A stretch of DNA of 14,233 nt, taken from Thermoplasmatales archaeon. GTDB lineage: Archaea; Thermoplasmatota; Thermoplasmata; Thermoplasmatales; GCA-001856825. Positions 13,348 through 14,233 of this stretch are shown piece after piece; position 1 is the first letter of the stretch; each line of letters begins with the position of its first letter. The notes beneath the pieces were generated by a model that searched no databases, was not told the origin of the DNA, and was given only the letters and a program-made list of their open reading frames with translations. Made by a program: the position numbers and the translations under genes. The DNA lies in assembly GCA_014874235.1 (NCBI GenBank), contig JACWAC010000014.1:1-14233 (forward strand). Reading direction: 5' to 3'.

Positions 13348-13857
13348 ATGGTCAGAGCGGTGGAAAGGACAAAAAAAGTTAAAGAAACCCTATCAGACAG
13401 GAATTTTGATACAGTAAGACAGGAGCTGATGGCAAAGACCAAGATCCTCTACTGTGATCTCCAGGACAACTTCGAAGGTCTTTCGAAAACGGCAAAACGG
13501 GCCCACATTAGAGCCATGCTGAATGACTTTGCCGAGGAAGCTGGAAAGGACTGCAGGGAACTTGGCTCTGTGGTGACCAGGGACCTCAATGTGAATGTTG
13601 AAACCGACGAAAGACACTTGGGGATGTTTGGGCATCTCTTATCGGCCGATGTTTCTTCTCTCTCGGATGAAGAGAAGGTAATCATCAATGCGTTGAAAGT
13701 CTCTGACAACTTGCGAAACGTATTCTCAATTATGTCCAATGAGTACAAGGACAAGAGAATTAGAAATTTCTTTGAAACGCTATCAAAGCACGAGATCCAC
13801 AGAGAAAATGAACTGGAACAACTGTACGAAGATCTCATAGTGCGCGGACAATGGTGA
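13348..13857 (+). CDS. Helical protein resembling a degenerate ferritin/rubrerythrin-like domain
   Basis: A 169-residue, strongly helical, charged, cytosolic-looking protein without signal peptide or membrane segment. The C-terminal half (INALKVSDNLRNVF, then IRNFFETLSKHEIHRENELEQLYEDL) has the spacing and hydrophobic pattern of rubrerythrin-like four-helix bundles, and the last helix has an E-x-x-H pair (KHEIHRE). The glutamate expected in the preceding helix (A-L-x-x-E) is replaced by S or D, so iron binding is doubtful. The N-terminal 70 residues are not recognised. The start ATG 13348 is preferred over TTG 13342; a GTTAAACT TATA-like box lies about 23 nt upstream, giving a leaderless message. 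Divergent from the gltD-like gene. The family call is tentative; a coiled-coil regulatory protein is the alternative. Confidence 0.6.
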   Translation: MVRAVERTKKVKETLSDRNFDTVRQELMAKTKILYCDLQDNFEGLSKTAKRAHIRAMLNDFAEEAGKDCRELGSVVTRDLNVNVETDERHLGMFGHLLSADVSSLSDEEKVIINALKVSDNLRNVFSIMSNEYKDKRIRNFFETLSKHEIHRENELEQLYEDLIVRGQW

Positions 13858-14233
13858 ATTGCTGATAGCGAAGAACTAGGTCTAGCAAGTAAAACGTAGC
13901 AAGATTCTTTGAAAACACGAAATGTTTCATAAATAAAGGAGCTCTTTAGTCACAAGATCAGGTTGAATAGTCAGAAGAAAGGATATTCCAACGACTCTCA
14001 GTCCTGTCTAGAACCTCTAATCCTAAAATTTTTCGAATGATGCAAGATGTCTCTAAGAGTTAAAACTGTGGAATTACGGAAATTCGGGACCGATCTAAAT
14101 GACCGCGAAATAATAGTGAAGAGGCCCGATGAGATTTAGAGAACAAATCTATTTTGATGGTATTTGAATGGTTTGAGAGATTCGTTCGGCATCGTGTAAA
14201 AGAGTTTGCATCTTCTAAAACAATGGCTCGAAA
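13858..14233. other. AT-rich terminal region without a supported gene
   Basis: 376 bases. The longest item is a 30-codon plus-strand frame at 14047-14139 (MSLRVKTVELRKFGTDLNDR, then nine more residues and TAG), 21 nt after a CCTAAAAT TATA-like box. Its composition is protein-like and it could be a truncated gene or small protein. At the very end, ATG 14223 (MAR...) follows a TGTAAAAG element by about 25 nt and may begin a gene that runs out of the window. No tRNA or repeat was seen. Confidence 0.4.

Noticed and set aside
13393..13838. Minus-strand frames of 80 and 129 codons
   Set aside because: They are antisense shadows of the helical protein gene at 13348, with no family resemblance.
1..14233. 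CRISPR array, insertion sequence, prophage or toxin-antitoxin system
   Set aside because: No spaced direct repeats, transposase or integrase motifs, terminal inverted repeats or toxin-antitoxin pair were seen on either strand.

Overview
The window is archaeal and looks most like a Thermoplasmatales-type euryarchaeon. It carries an archaeal FEN-1 with a C-terminal PCNA-binding motif, RadB, a type II methionine aminopeptidase and a THUMP/PP-loop ThiI without a rhodanese domain. Its 5S rRNA gene stands alone. Many genes have a TATA-like box about 23-31 nt before the start codon and no Shine-Dalgarno, the pattern of leaderless archaeal transcripts. The genus cannot be fixed from this sequence alone.

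Layout. 1-298: non-coding, with a possible decayed frame on the minus strand. 299-640 (+): small membrane protein, followed by a hairpin and T-run. 837-1451 (+): SAM-dependent methyltransferase. 1476-4371 (-): a tRNA-maturation block of thiI, RNase Z (one-base overlap) and truA (own promoter). 4649-6747 (+): MarC-family membrane protein, a divergent Sua5/YrdC protein and map, the last two overlapping. 6713-9621 (-): probable operon of HAD phosphatase, radB, fen1 and tmk, with overlapping or close junctions; tmk collides tail to tail with map over 35 bases. 9664-9786 (-): solitary 5S rRNA gene, directly upstream of the HAD gene on the same strand. 10114-10962 (-): fumarylacetoacetate hydrolase family enzyme with a perfect inverted repeat at its promoter. 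11050-11678 (-): frameshifted, N-terminally truncated MFS transporter pseudogene. 11679-13175 (-): GltD-like Fe-S/FAD oxidoreductase. 13348-13857 (+): small helical protein resembling a degenerate ferritin/rubrerythrin-like domain. 13858-14233: no convincing gene.

How the genes work together. ThiI (s4U8), RNase Z (3' end processing), TruA (pseudouridine) and the Sua5-like protein (t6A37) all act on tRNA. Map acts on nascent proteins, and the 5S gene adds a ribosomal component, so the left two thirds is an information-processing neighbourhood. HAD-RadB-FEN1-Tmk links recombination and repair, flap processing and dTTP supply. The right third is metabolic and less conserved, and shows gene decay. 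I see no CRISPR array, insertion sequence, phage or defence system.
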